The notes beneath the pieces are model-generated. The model had not been told where the DNA came from. It saw only the letters and a program-made list of their open reading frames with translations, and ran no database searches. A stretch of DNA of 64,000 bases from assembly GCF_007752135.1 (NCBI RefSeq), contig NZ_CP036298.1, positions 682,001 to 746,000 on the forward strand. The letters are read 5' to 3'. How positions within the stretch are numbered: position 1 is the stretch's first letter; every line of letters starts with the position of its first letter. Of this stretch, positions 14,773-26,855 are shown piece by piece. Origin of the DNA: Aureliella helgolandensis. GTDB lineage: Bacteria > Planctomycetota > Planctomycetia > Pirellulales > Pirellulaceae. A program made the position numbers and the translations under genes.

Positions 14773-16002
14773 CTAACTCTCGAACCAAGAGTGATGGTTG
14801 GGGCCATAGAATAGGTCCCGCCAGCTCGGACGACGAGTCTCGGAGAGGAGTTGCATGGGTTGTTGGCATTTGGCACAACAACGCTCTGTCGGAATGTCCT
14901 GCGTCTCTGTGATTGCGTCGTTGACTTGAGGATCGCATTGTTCCGTCACGGCGAGCGGATGGAGCTGCTTGCACAAGGCGATGAAGGCCGTGCGGCGAGC
15001 ACTGCTGTAGCCTCCGAAGCAACGTGACTTGGTAAAACCCTTGGGAAGAATGTGGAGTGACCAACATCGAATGAACTCAACTCCAGAGAGTTTCTCTGAA
15101 ACTTGACTAGCCGAGCTGTGTTTGTCCTTGTTGCGAGCCATGAACGTGACGATGTCGTTATCGCAGCTCACCAAGCGTCGATCCGAGATGGGGCCACCAG
15201 TCATGTATCTGGCCAAGTACTTCAAGACGTGCTCCGGAGACGACTTGGACGTCGGTGGTCGCTCGATGAAGACACACCAGTCGTGTGCGAGGAGAGTGTC
15301 AGTGAATTTGGCCCAAGCCAGCGGCTCTTGAAGTCCCGCCAATTCTTCTTCAAGATCCAGCTTGCCGCGACGGTGCAGCGATTTTAGTTTACGTAGGAAA
15401 CGTTCGCTGAATTCTCGACTGAGTTCCTTGTTGTCCACCAACGTTGGCTTGGCGGGTGAGTTCCCCGTGGGCTTGGTTTGCCGACACTCGATCCAACGCC
15501 GTCCGTCCAGTGATGGGCCGCTGCCGGGAACGAGGAGGTGCACGTGAGGATGGTGCCCCAGCCGTTGATTCCAAGTATGCAAGACCATCATGGCAGAGGC
15601 CTGCATGCCAAGCTTGGTTTCAATACACTCCTTGAGCGCCTCCCAAGCAGTATGCATCAAGGTACGATAGAGTTTGCGACGATTACCGAGTATCAGCGGA
15701 GATAGTTTGTCTGGCAACGTGAAGACAACTTGGAAGTAAGTTACGTCTGGCAACAGTAGCTCAGCGGCTCTATCGAGCCAGTCGGCGCGCCGAGCCCCAC
15801 TACACTGCGGGCAGTGCCGGTCGGCGCACGAGTTGTAGAGCGAGATCTTGGTCTGGCACTGATTGCAAGCATAGGTGCGACCTCCCATGGCTGCGGTGCG
15901 GCAGAAGCCGATCCTCGCTAGTGTGCTTTCGACTTGTCGTGAGAGACTCGGTCGATACTTGCTGATGAAGTCAGCCGTGTACCGCTTGAGTATGCTGGCC
16001 AC
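14773..16002 (-). CDS. IS91-family (Y2 HUH) transposase, 409 aa
   Basis: The N-terminal zinc motif is YNSCADRHCPQCSGARRADW. The HUH motif is in GHHPHVHLLVPG. The tyrosine motif is KYLARYMTGGPIS. C-terminal Cys pairs follow (CCAKCQQP). The open frame continues upstream to 16578, but that part is out-of-frame recombinase sequence and is not protein-like. The natural start is near the end of the recombinase gene. I use the GTG at 16002, with a CTG at 16008 possible, so the two genes are probably translationally coupled. The protein differs clearly from the other IS91-like transposase at 2888-4096, so these are two separate elements. Confidence 0.85.
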   Translation of the reverse strand: MASILKRYTADFISKYRPSLSRQVESTLARIGFCRTAAMGGRTYACNQCQTKISLYNSCADRHCPQCSGARRADWLDRAAELLLPDVTYFQVVFTLPDKLSPLILGNRRKLYRTLMHTAWEALKECIETKLGMQASAMMVLHTWNQRLGHHPHVHLLVPGSGPSLDGRRWIECRQTKPTGNSPAKPTLVDNKELSREFSERFLRKLKSLHRRGKLDLEEELAGLQEPLAWAKFTDTLLAHDWCVFIERPPTSKSSPEHVLKYLARYMTGGPISDRRLVSCDNDIVTFMARNKDKHSSASQVSEKLSGVEFIRCWSLHILPKGFTKSRCFGGYSSARRTAFIALCKQLHPLAVTEQCDPQVNDAITETQDIPTERCCAKCQQPMQLLSETRRPSWRDLFYGPNHHSWFES

Positions 16003-16004
16003 AC

Positions 16005-16940
16005 TCAGATCGGATCGCTCGCGGGCGTCGAGCTGGGGCTGGGAGCTTGCAGCGACGGGTCGATCCAGCGCGGGCACTGCCGGGCCGGGAGCCAGTCGAT
16101 CGGGCTGGGGGTCGATCCCAAGTGCTCTCGCCGACAGTGTAAATAGATCATCGTTGTTGTAAAGCTGCTGTGCCCGAGCAGCTTGCTGATCGCCATCAGA
16201 TCGACGCCTGCTTCCAAAAGTCCGGTCGCAAAAGAATGTCTCAGAGTATGTGGAGTAACGATCTTCTTGATGTGCGCCTGTGCGGCGGCCATCTTGCAAG
16301 TCTTCTGAATGGTTGCTCCGGAAAGTGGCACATCGTTGGTCTTGCCCGGAAAGATGTACTGGTTCGGCTTGTTGATCTTCCAGTACTCTCGTAGTTCGGC
16401 CAAGAGCCTTGGTGAGAGCGGTACGTAGCGATCCTTGCGCCCCTTGGCTTGAATGATCCGCAGTTGCATCCGCTCGGAGTCGATGTCCGGGAGCTTTAGG
16501 TTGGTTGCTTCGCTGAGCCTTAGCCCGGCCGAGTAGAGAGTCAGTAGGACCGCTCGATGTTTGGGAACTGTTACACACTCGATCAGCCTGTGTACTTCTT
16601 CCTGCCCCAGCACAACGGGTAACTTCTTAGGCCGGTTGCCGAACGGAATCATTTTCACGACCCACGGCCTGGGGAGCGTGAAGGTGTAGAGAAACCGTAG
16701 GCCACAAACAGCTTGATTAAACGAACTCCACGAACATTTTTTCACTTGGATCATCCACAGTTGGAATTCGCGAATCTCTTCGGGGCCCAGATCCTCGGGG
16801 AGTTTTCCGAAGTGCTTGGAAAAACGCCCAACGTGGAAGGTGTAGGAATCGATGGTTCTAATTGCCATGTTGCGGAGCAACATGTCCTCGGCCATACGTT
16901 TAATGGATGCAAGAGTATGCTTGCGAAAAGAGCTGGGCAT
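16005..16940 (-). CDS. Tyrosine recombinase associated with IS91-type transposase, 311 aa
   Basis: The N-terminal SAM-like DNA-binding domain covers residues about 10-95. The catalytic domain has R in YSAGLRLSEATN, K in AKGRKDRYVPL, HTLRHSFATG (H-x-x-R), H in LLGHSSFTTT and the nucleophile Tyr in MIYLHCRR. Unlike the gene at 18198 it lacks the IntI-specific insertion, so it is not a second integron integrase. About 40 residues beyond the catalytic Tyr overlap the region where the transposase starts. It probably assists circularisation or resolution of the IS91-type element, but that role is inferred from the pairing only. Confidence 0.85.
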   Translation of the reverse strand: MPSSFRKHTLASIKRMAEDMLLRNMAIRTIDSYTFHVGRFSKHFGKLPEDLGPEEIREFQLWMIQVKKCSWSSFNQAVCGLRFLYTFTLPRPWVVKMIPFGNRPKKLPVVLGQEEVHRLIECVTVPKHRAVLLTLYSAGLRLSEATNLKLPDIDSERMQLRIIQAKGRKDRYVPLSPRLLAELREYWKINKPNQYIFPGKTNDVPLSGATIQKTCKMAAAQAHIKKIVTPHTLRHSFATGLLEAGVDLMAISKLLGHSSFTTTMIYLHCRREHLGSTPSPIDWLPARQCPRWIDPSLQAPSPSSTPASDPI

Positions 16941-17318
16941 TGCGCTGAAGCCTTACTGAAAACGGGAAGTCAAACTTGCCGCAGAAATGCGACATTAATC
17001 CCCAGCATGATTGGGGTTTCAGAAAGCGCAAGTCGGATAATCGTTAAATTCGGAACGGGGGGAGGCAGCTCACTTACCTCGCTCATGCCACTCAGTCGTA
17101 CTCGTCGGAGTGGCCATGCAATCGCACCGTCACCGCTGGGACTGGCCGAAGTCAACACGCGGCCGAGCAGGCAAAGCCATCGAGCTAGGCGACTGTAGCC
17201 GGTGCAGAGCCATCGCAATGCAAAGCACCGCACCAGCAAGAGGCGAGAAGTAGCTCGCGTGAGATACGCAGAAGAAGTCTGCTTAGAGTTACGAGAAAAT
17301 TGAAAGTGAAGCGGTTTA
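16941..17318. other. Non-coding stretch between the IS91-type element and attC-14
   Basis: No convincing ORF. One short hairpin, CCCCA / TGGGG, lies at about 17001-17017. It probably holds one IS end and the upstream remnant of the cassette that carries the 972-aa gene. Confidence 0.4.
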
Positions 17319-17409
17319 GTTCAACGGCGGACATCACGGGGCGCGGAGGGTTGACTATCCATTGCGAAAAACGCCGCAAGCCGTGCTCCCGTGCATGTCA
17401 TGGTTCCCC
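17319..17409 (-). repeat. attC site 14 (first cassette)
   Basis: The arms GACATCACGGGGCGCGG and CCGTGCTCCCGTGCATGTC pair with extrahelical bases. The outer cores are AAC at 17323-17325 and GTT at 17403-17405. The TGA of the first cassette gene lies at its edge. Confidence 0.85.
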
Positions 17410-17895
17410 GCGTTTTGGAGTTCGCCGATCAATCCAAGATGAGATCGTCGGGAGACCGTAGACGCGAGTGTGGGAGTATGCCCAGTCGTAGTCGTCTGGC
17501 ATCGTGACGCTGGGCATTCGTCTGGTGGAAGGATACCAGAAGTTTCCGTCAGGTTCTCGCAATCCACAGCACAGTGTGGCGAGCATGCAGTCATCACGAG
17601 TGGTGTCGGTCGCGACAGAGAATTTTGCGGGAGCCATACCGCACCCATCCGGGGCATCAAGAAAATCAAGCCGAAAGCAGAGATCGATAGAGCCACCAAG
17701 CACGATATTTGCGGTCTCAAGTAACAGCCCATCCGATGTGATGCACTCTCCATTCGTGTGCCGGCTCACCACGTCGCTGAATAGTTCGTCAGCCGCGCGA
17801 ATAAAATCGGAATCTGAGCGAAAGTCGTCTATGAGCGTAGTGTTCCATTTGCCGCAGGCACTGGCAGAGTCGTAGCGACGCAAGCGGTCATTCAA
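17398..17895 (-). CDS. First-cassette hypothetical protein, 165 aa
   Basis: The family is unrecognised. The product is soluble and acidic in its N-terminal half. A Cys-containing middle (DDCMLATLCCGLRE) precedes an aromatic C-terminal region (FWYPSTRR, DYDWAYSHTRVYGLP). It is the cargo of the attI-proximal cassette, so it is the gene most directly under the candidate promoter Pc (17995-18023) and usually the most recently acquired. The ATG at 17895 lies about 60 bases after the attI crossover at 17955/17956. The TGA stop lies at the attC-14 edge. Confidence 0.7.
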   Translation of the reverse strand: MNDRLRRYDSASACGKWNTTLIDDFRSDSDFIRAADELFSDVVSRHTNGECITSDGLLLETANIVLGGSIDLCFRLDFLDAPDGCGMAPAKFSVATDTTRDDCMLATLCCGLREPDGNFWYPSTRRMPSVTMPDDYDWAYSHTRVYGLPTISSWIDRRTPKRGEP

Positions 17896-17947
17896 CGACC
17901 GAAAGACAAAGTCAAATTTGAGATTGAACGCAGAGTCTCCGATTCAG

Positions 17948-17985
17948 TCGGGGAACAACATAGTTATCCCCGAACAGCTTCGGGG
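17948..17985 (-). promoter_or_regulatory. Two mutually exclusive hairpins in the cassette leader/attI
   Basis: TCGGGGA (17948-17954) can pair with TCCCCGA (17967-17973). The same middle segment, CCCCGAA (17968-17974), can instead pair with TTCGGGG (17979-17985). Both lie between the candidate Pc -10 box and the first cassette. The function, whether attenuation or integrase binding, is inferred. Confidence 0.5.
17950..17956 (-). other. Candidate attI core (crossover G/TTCCCC)
   Basis: Minus-strand GTTCCCC followed by GACTGAAT matches the starts of the cassettes at attC-5 (GTTTACCCGACTGAA), attC-12 (GTTCCCCTACTGAAA) and the split attC-13. No attC palindrome surrounds it, and it lies between intI and the first cassette, as attI should. 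Confidence 0.65.
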
Positions 17986-17994
17986 GTATTAGGT

Positions 17995-18023
17995 AAATTA
18001 CCCAATACGACCGGTTGGGTCAA
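17995..18023 (-). promoter_or_regulatory. Candidate cassette promoter Pc
   Basis: Minus-strand TTGACC (18018-18023), a 17-base spacer and TAATTT (17995-18000) resemble a sigma-70-type promoter. It faces the cassette array, with the -10 box about 40 bases upstream of the attI crossover. This is pattern evidence only. Confidence 0.55.
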
Positions 18024-18028
18024 GCTAT

Positions 18029-18057
18029 TTGACGGATATTGCTGGGAGTGCTAAAAC
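18029..18057 (+). promoter_or_regulatory. Candidate integrase promoter Pint
   Basis: Plus-strand TTGACG (18029-18034), a 17-base spacer and TAAAAC (18052-18057) lie upstream of intI. It is back-to-back with the candidate Pc, the two -35 boxes being only 5 bases apart. I saw no LexA-type operator. Confidence 0.45.
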
Positions 18058-18197
18058 GGGGATGTGAGTCGCCTGGTGGGGGGATCCTGGGGCTCTATGG
18101 AGCGATGCCGGTCAGTGCTGAAGAGGAATTGTGCTATGACGCTAGCTAAATTTGAGCTGATGGTTCATGGTTTCCCAAATGGTTGCGACGCTACGCG

Positions 18198-19445
18198 ATG
18201 AATTTCCGCAATGGGTTGGCAATCAATCTCCCCATCAATCGAAACTCAGTCGTCAAGTTTTCCCAGAGCTTGCTGAAAAATGGGGCGCCAGCTTGGCAGC
18301 GTCTGCAGGCCGTGCGAGCCTTGGAGTGCTATCGAGATCGTGTATTGCAGCGATCTGAGCCGGATTTGACCGACGTGATCTTGACGCTCACTCAACTTGC
18401 CAGGCGAGAGCGGAATGTTGATGTCCACGCGCCGCCAACTGCTGAAGAATTGAAGAAGCTGCAAGGCAATCTCAATAAGGGAGAATCGCCATGGATTCAG
18501 ACCATGCGGAGCGAGTTGCGAGTGCTGCACTATTCGATGGATACCGAGCGGGCCTACGTGCGTTGGGTGAAGCGGTTCAGCAAGCACGTGGGCTCGGAGT
18601 CGCTCGAGCAATTCGACGAGCAGGATATTGGCGATTTCCTGACGACGCTGGCAGTCGAGGGGAGTGTTAGTCCGAGCACGCAGAATCAAGCGCAGTCCAG
18701 CCTGCTGTTTGTGTTCCAGTGCGTGATCGGTAAAAAACTTGGGTTTCTCAACGCAGTCCGCGCTCGGAAAACGGAATCGATCCCAGTTTGGTTCAGTCGG
18801 TCGGAAATCGAAAAATTACTAGAGCATTTCGTGGGTGAGCATCGCTTAATGTTCTTGCTGATCTACGGCGCTGGATTGCGACACAAAGAATGTCGACGAC
18901 TCCGCGTCAAGGATATTTGTTTTGATGAGCAGCATATTGTGGTGCGCGACGGCAAGGGAGCCAAAGACCGAATTACCTTTCTACCGACGCAGGCTGTTTC
19001 AGAGCTTAAGCGTCAAATATCAGTTGCCAAGTATTTCCATGAGATGGATGTGGAACAGGGATTTGCGCAAGTTTACATGCCTTACGCACTGTCCAAGAAG
19101 TATCCCAACGCGTGCCGCGAGTTGGCTTGGAAGTGGATCTTCCCTTCGCGTCAGCGGAGTCGAGACAAACGCTCTGGCATTGCATGGCGCCATCACATTG
19201 GTGCAGAGCAGTTTACGACCACTTTCAAGCGTGCTTTGAGGCTATCGGAAATCCTCAAAAATGGCGTCCCCCATTCTCTTCGCCATAGTTTTGCGACGCA
19301 TATGATTGAAGGTGGGGCTGACATCCAAACCGTCCAGAAACTCATGGGGCACAAAGACGTCAAAACCACGCTGGGTTACGTGCATGTTACTGAGAAGCTG
19401 GGTGTCACTATTCACAGCCCAATTGACGTCGCCTGCGGGAACTAA
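18198..19445 (+). CDS. intI: Integron integrase IntI with N-terminal extension, 415 aa
   Basis: This tyrosine recombinase catalyses attI x attC and attC x attC exchange. From the ATG at 18198, residues about 1-100 are an extension not present in class 1-3 IntI (about 320-340 aa). The DNA-binding domain spans about 105-190. The catalytic domain has R228 ([11 protein letters not shown]), K in [17 protein letters not shown] (H359, R362), H385 (LMGHKDV) and Y394 (LGYVHV). The IntI-specific insertion is clear at about 293-325 ([20 protein letters not shown], then WIFPSR). That motif separates it from XerC/D-type enzymes. A TTG at 18183 is an alternative start. The gene is divergent from the cassettes, and all catalytic residues are present. 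Confidence 0.92.
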   Translation: MNFRNGLAINLPINRNSVVKFSQSLLKNGAPAWQRLQAVRALECYRDRVLQRSEPDLTDVILTLTQLARRERNVDVHAPPTAEELKKLQGNLNKGESPWIQTMRSELRVLHYSMDTERAYVRWVKRFSKHVGSESLEQFDEQDIGDFLTTLAVEGSVSPSTQNQAQSSLLFVFQCVIGKKLGFLNAVRARKTESIPVWFSRSEIEKLLEHFVGEHRLMFLLIYGAGLRHKECRRLRVKDICFDEQHIVVRDGKGAKDRITFLPTQAVSELKRQISVAKYFHEMDVEQGFAQVYMPYALSKKYPNACRELAWKWIFPSRQRSRDKRSGIAWRHHIGAEQFTTTFKRALRLSEILKNGVPHSLRHSFATHMIEGGADIQTVQKLMGHKDVKTTLGYVHVTEKLGVTIHSPIDVACGN

Positions 19446-19880
19446 GCCTGGGTGAATGTCGGGTGAGTAAGTCAAGGATTGCGGTGCGTCGGGGTTGTGC
19501 TTCGTTCAGGCGTTCCGTTCCCGTCGTGCTTGTCGACGCGTTGGTTCGAATCAGAGGGAACCGAGCCTTCCTCATGAAAAGCAGCTCACCGTCAGGGTCT
19601 GCTTCCAACCACGCTTACCGCTGCGAAGTATCCAGGCAGGCGTTTGGGCAGGAAGATGTTGGCAGGAAGATGGGAGACGCGAGGGGGGCAAGCTCTCGTA
19701 CTGGTTGCCTGCTCTGCTATTTGTCTGCAGCCTTCTAGCAAACTCTGCTGCTCTATTCAGGATGTGAAGTTGCGCAGCTCAATAGGAAGCGTAGCTATTG
19801 CTGGTGCACAGGGTTGTTTGTTTGGAGGGGAGGCTGACTGTGGGGGGCGTGCTTGGGATCAGGCTGCAGCGGTGACTAGC
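19446..19880. other. Non-coding region downstream of intI
   Basis: About 435 bp contain no convincing ORF or RNA gene. Short frames here have no protein-like composition. Confidence 0.5.
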
Positions 19881-20067
19881 TTCCTTGCTCACGCAGCTGT
19901 TGATTTAATCGCAATTTGAATTTTAATGCGGAGGTCGCGTCCTTAATTGACTTGTAGCAGAGGTTATCTTTCCTTGCTCACGCGGCGGGTTACTATTTGG
20001 ACAGCCCGTTACGCGGCGGGTTACTATTTCAACAGCCCGTCACGCGGTGGGTTACTATTTTGGCTGG
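19881..20067 (+). repeat. Dispersed repeat copy 1, with three 31-bp tandem units
   Basis: The repeat starts with CTTGCTCACGCAGCTGTTGA and runs through GCAATTTGAATTTTA and CGTCCTTAATTG. It ends in tandem 31-base units of pattern ACGCGGCGGGTTACTATTT (19980-20010, 20011-20041, partial 20042-20067), each followed by an ACAGCCCGT-like tail in the full units. An inverted homologous copy lies at 43144-43274. There is no ORF. Confidence 0.85.
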
Positions 20068-20087
20068 CTGCTATTGAACGAAACCGG

Positions 20088-21209
20088 TTACGTTGCTTCG
20101 GGATCTGGGGAGTCTGTAGAATCGTCCCCCAATTCGCGTTCGAACTCCGCTTCGCATTCGTCGCAATAGTCGCTCGTCGAATAGTGTTGGACCATTTCGG
20201 TGGCGGCTAAATTGGGATGGACTTTGGCGGTTGGGAGAATCTCGGTCATTAAGAGTTGGTAGGTGTCGAGCGGAGTGAAATGCTCGCACACGTCCAGGGC
20301 TACGCTGAGCAGTGCAAGTTGGGCCAGGATGGCTGTGACGAGTGGCAAAGCCTCTTCATCGGTCAACACCGCATCGGGCTTGGGGAGCTTGAGTGGAGTT
20401 TCGAAGAGGTAGGAGAGTGGTTCGTCCTTTTTGCCTTCGAAGATCTCATCCCATTGCTCGTACATGGCTTTGGTTTCTGGGTCGAGGCCAGGAATTGCCT
20501 GATCCCAGGCTCGCAATCCACCCTCGCTCGGTGGCTCTCGTTCGTCGAATTCTTGGTCTACGATGGGACCGAGTGATTCAGCGACTTTGCGATCGAGATT
20601 TTCATCGAACAAACCATACGGATTGTCGTCCTCCTCTTCCTCATCGTCCTCTTCGTCGGAGCCATCTAGAACAAAATTGTTGCCAGTTTCATCGTCCTCA
20701 CCAACTCGGACTTCTGTGAACCCCAGACCGTACCGCTCTTCGTCTTCGTCCTCGCTGTCGTCATCCCCTAGGTCATCGGGCAGCAACTCGATCTCTGGGG
20801 CGAGAATCTCGGCGACCACTCGCCCATTTTGGCTGAACCACTCGAGGTAGAGGCATTTCTGTTCTTCTGAGTTCGCGATCTTCTCTTGAGGACTGAGTTT
20901 TCGCCATTGATCGAGCGGGAGTAGGGGAATGCGGACAGACCGCAATTCCATCTCGCCAACGACGCCGATTTGTCGATCGGCCAATTGCTCGATTTCATCG
21001 GGGAATGTGCCAGGTTCAAGTTGAGCAGCGTCGGGGGGGAGTGGGACCTGGAGTCGGAAGTTTTTGCCCTCCAATTCCCCTTTGAGATTTCCGGTCAACT
21101 CGATGCGAATTCCATAGTCGGCGGCGAATTCGATCCAGCCGTACACGCCATTGCGACGATTGTTGCGCAATTCACCAGCACGTACGTACTCACCGATTCT
21201 CAATGCCAT
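20088..21209 (-). CDS. Acidic hypothetical protein, 373 aa
   Basis: The family is unrecognised. The N-terminal part (1-120) looks like a folded beta-rich domain (MALRIGEYVRAGELRNNRRN). Residues about 140-200 are a long Asp/Glu tract (DDDSEDEDEERY, DEEDDEEEEDDNPYGLF). The C-terminal region is helical and ends in an acidic tail with a Cys pair (YCDECEAEFE). There is no signal peptide. The gene follows pyc on the same strand after a 70-base gap, so it may be co-transcribed with it. The dispersed repeat lies directly downstream. The role is unknown; acidic linkers of this kind suggest a scaffold or binding protein. Confidence 0.75.
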   Translation of the reverse strand: MALRIGEYVRAGELRNNRRNGVYGWIEFAADYGIRIELTGNLKGELEGKNFRLQVPLPPDAAQLEPGTFPDEIEQLADRQIGVVGEMELRSVRIPLLPLDQWRKLSPQEKIANSEEQKCLYLEWFSQNGRVVAEILAPEIELLPDDLGDDDSEDEDEERYGLGFTEVRVGEDDETGNNFVLDGSDEEDDEEEEDDNPYGLFDENLDRKVAESLGPIVDQEFDEREPPSEGGLRAWDQAIPGLDPETKAMYEQWDEIFEGKKDEPLSYLFETPLKLPKPDAVLTDEEALPLVTAILAQLALLSVALDVCEHFTPLDTYQLLMTEILPTAKVHPNLAATEMVQHYSTSDYCDECEAEFERELGDDSTDSPDPEAT

Positions 21210-21280
21210 CTCGACTCCTCAACCCCTGTAGTGAGCGTTAACGGAAGTAAGCGGTAGACTGGGATTTGAGCGTCTGTGCT

Positions 21281-24730
<3,450 letters not shown>

Positions 24731-24781
24731 CGCCAGATGCGCCGGTAGTGAGGTGTGGAGGTAGGATGGCCCGGAGGGGAG

Positions 24782-26725
24782 CTAACGGATGAGTTTTCTG
24801 TCACGCATCAGTGCAATCACTTTTTCAACGCATTCGTCGATCGACAACTCTGCCGTATTGAGGTGCAGGTCTGGGGATTGTGGCACTTCGTAAGGAGTTC
24901 CTGCGCCGGGAAGTTTGGGCATTGCCCCTGCTCCGGCATGGAGGTAGTGCCCACGTGGATCCCGGCTCTGGCAGACGTCGAGTGGGGCGTCGATATGGAC
25001 GGTCAGGAAATGATCGGCACCGATGAGTTCGGATGCCTTGTTGCGTGTTTCCGCGTCGGGAGCAATGAAGGCAGCCAAGCAGATGAAGCCGTTTTGGTTG
25101 AGTAGTCTCGCCATGTGGGCACTGCGCCGTAGATTCTCGGAGCGGTCGTCGGGAGTGTATCGCAGGTCCCGACTCAGGCCACGTCGCAAATCTTCCCCAT
25201 CGAGCACGATGGCGGTCCGTCCCATGTCGAACAAGGCTCGCTCAACCCCGTAGGCGATCGTCGACTTGCCACTTCCGCTCAATCCCGTGAGCAGTAGGGT
25301 GGCGGGGGTTTGCCCCAGTCGCGCTTGACGCTCCTCTGCCGAAACTCTGGCTATGTTCTGAGCCGTATCGTCCTCCTGAGAACCATCAATCTCCCACGGC
25401 GCTAACTTCGCCTTCTTGTCTGCCTCGCGGGCCGTGATCATGCCGGCGGCCATCGTCACATTGCTCAATCGATCGACGATGATAAATGCACCGGTGGTGC
25501 GGTTGCGACGATAGGGATCGTGAAAAATTGGCTGACTTAACGTGATCGTGCAGCGTCCAATTTCGTTGAGTTGCAAATCGGGTGCAGGCGAACGGTGCAG
25601 TGTGTTCACATCGACGCGGTAGCGTAGCGATTCGATTTGGCCGGTGCAGGATTGCGTTGTGTGCTTGAACAGATACGACTTTCCTGGAATCATCGGTTCC
25701 GCACTCATCCATACCAGCATGGCATCGAAGTCGTTGCTGACCCTGGGGGTGTTTCCAGGCCGCACGATCATATCGCCACGGCTGCAATCGATCTCATCTT
25801 CTAGCGTCAGCGTTACGGACTGCGGAGTGAAGGCTTCGTCCACCTCGCCATCGTAGGTCACGATGCTTTTGACCTTGGACGTTTGCCGGTTTGGCAAGAC
25901 GGTGATTTCGTCGCCCTTGCGGATAATGCCGGAAGCTACCGTGCCACAAAAACCACGGAAATTGAGGTTGGGGCGATTGACGTATTGAACCGGGAAACGG
26001 AAGTCTTCAAAGTTGCGGTCCGAGCCAATGTAGACGGTTTCCAGGAAGTTCATCAACGTGCTGCCGCGGTACCAGGGCATGTTGGGACTGGGGTCGACGA
26101 CGTTATCGCCACTCAAGGCGGAGATTGGAATGAAATGCAAGTCGGGTAAGTCAAGTCTGGCCGCAAAGTCTCGATAATCATTGCAGATTTCGTCGAACCG
26201 CTCCTGGCTGAAATCGACCAAATCCATTTTGTTGACGGTGACAATTACGTGGCGAATGCCCAGCAGCGAGACGATAAAACTGTGCCGCCGGGTTTGTGTT
26301 AGGACCCCGTGCCGCGCGTCAATGAGGATAACTGCCAGGTCAGCGCTCGACGCACCGGTGGCCATGTTGCGGGTGTATTGTTCGTGGCCTGGAGTGTCGG
26401 CGATAATGAATTTACGCTTGGCGGTCGAGAAATAACGGTAGGCGACGTCGATCGTAATGCCTTGTTCCCGCTCTGCTTTCAGGCCGTCGGTGACCAAGGC
26501 CGGATCGAAGTTTCCGCCGGTGGTGCCATGCACTTTCGACTCGCTCTCCAGTTGGGCCAACTGGTCCTCGTATAGCATTTTGGAGTCGTACAGAAGGCGA
26601 CCGATGAGAGTGCTCTTGCCATCATCCACACTTCCGCAGGTGATGAATCGCAGCAATTCCTTTCGCTCGTGTTGGGCGAGATAAGCATTGATATCCTGGG
26701 CAATTAGTTCGCTTTGATGACTCAT
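24782..26725 (-). CDS. cysNC: Bifunctional sulfate adenylyltransferase subunit 1 / APS kinase (CysNC), 647 aa
   Basis: The N-terminal GTPase (about 1-450) has the P-loop [28 protein letters not shown] (G3) and NKMDL (G4), followed by EF-Tu-like beta-barrel domains. The C-terminal APS kinase (about 460-647) has the P-loop [11 protein letters not shown] and [14 protein letters not shown], with [20 protein letters not shown]. Together with CysD it activates sulfate to APS and phosphorylates APS to PAPS. The NC fusion is common in several phyla. It lies 130 bases downstream of cysD on the same strand, with the same gene order as the canonical operon. Confidence 0.96.
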   Translation of the reverse strand: MSHQSELIAQDINAYLAQHERKELLRFITCGSVDDGKSTLIGRLLYDSKMLYEDQLAQLESESKVHGTTGGNFDPALVTDGLKAEREQGITIDVAYRYFSTAKRKFIIADTPGHEQYTRNMATGASSADLAVILIDARHGVLTQTRRHSFIVSLLGIRHVIVTVNKMDLVDFSQERFDEICNDYRDFAARLDLPDLHFIPISALSGDNVVDPSPNMPWYRGSTLMNFLETVYIGSDRNFEDFRFPVQYVNRPNLNFRGFCGTVASGIIRKGDEITVLPNRQTSKVKSIVTYDGEVDEAFTPQSVTLTLEDEIDCSRGDMIVRPGNTPRVSNDFDAMLVWMSAEPMIPGKSYLFKHTTQSCTGQIESLRYRVDVNTLHRSPAPDLQLNEIGRCTITLSQPIFHDPYRRNRTTGAFIIVDRLSNVTMAAGMITAREADKKAKLAPWEIDGSQEDDTAQNIARVSAEERQARLGQTPATLLLTGLSGSGKSTIAYGVERALFDMGRTAIVLDGEDLRRGLSRDLRYTPDDRSENLRRSAHMARLLNQNGFICLAAFIAPDAETRNKASELIGADHFLTVHIDAPLDVCQSRDPRGHYLHAGAGAMPKLPGAGTPYEVPQSPDLHLNTAELSIDECVEKVIALMRDRKLIR

Positions 26726-26855
26726 CGTAAAACTCTAAAAAACTCGAATGGCTTGAAGAGGGCCTGGCGATGGCCCGGATGCGGAAGAGCGTGCTGCATG
26801 AGTGCAGCGGCGCGTCTGGATTGTTGGAAAGGGCGTCTTGCGGGAGGCTAGAGAG

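Larger units (their letters stand above)
14773..16940 (-). mobile_element. IS91-family element with companion tyrosine recombinase (ends approximate)
   Basis: Two overlapping or abutting genes on the minus strand form the pair. A tyrosine recombinase (16005-16940) is followed after 2 bases by an IS91-type HUH transposase (14773-16002). This combination is a known IS91 subgroup layout. It lies upstream of the 972-aa gene inside the largest cassette interval (11391-17318). The listed ends are gene ends; I could not identify the oriIS or terIS ends. Confidence 0.7.
1..19445. mobile_element. Chromosomal integron: intI, attI and an array of at least 14 attC-bounded cassettes
   Basis: The integrase gene at 18198-19445 points right. 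Every recognisable cassette gene (17895 down to 1) points left, the standard divergent layout. Fourteen imperfect palindromes of about 80-90 bp separate the cassette genes. Their outer ends are AAC on the left and GTT on the right of the plus strand, and the two arms differ by extrahelical bases, which is the hallmark of attC. Cassettes start within tens of bases of the preceding attC core. The array continues past the left edge. Three insertion sequences are nested in it. The calls are from sequence pattern only; no covariance-model search was run. Confidence 0.9.

Noticed and set aside
16005-16940. Reading the 16005-16940 recombinase as the integron integrase
   Set aside because: It lacks the IntI-specific insertion and is coupled to an IS91-type transposase. 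The true IntI is at 18198-19445.
19545-19562. GGTTCGAATC resembling a tRNA T-arm
   Set aside because: The flanking bases do not pair and no acceptor or anticodon arm can be folded around it.
19980-20067. Three tandem 31-bp units, CRISPR-like at first sight
   Set aside because: The units abut without spacers, there are only three, and they belong to a dispersed repeat that also occurs at 43144-43274. No cas genes are near.
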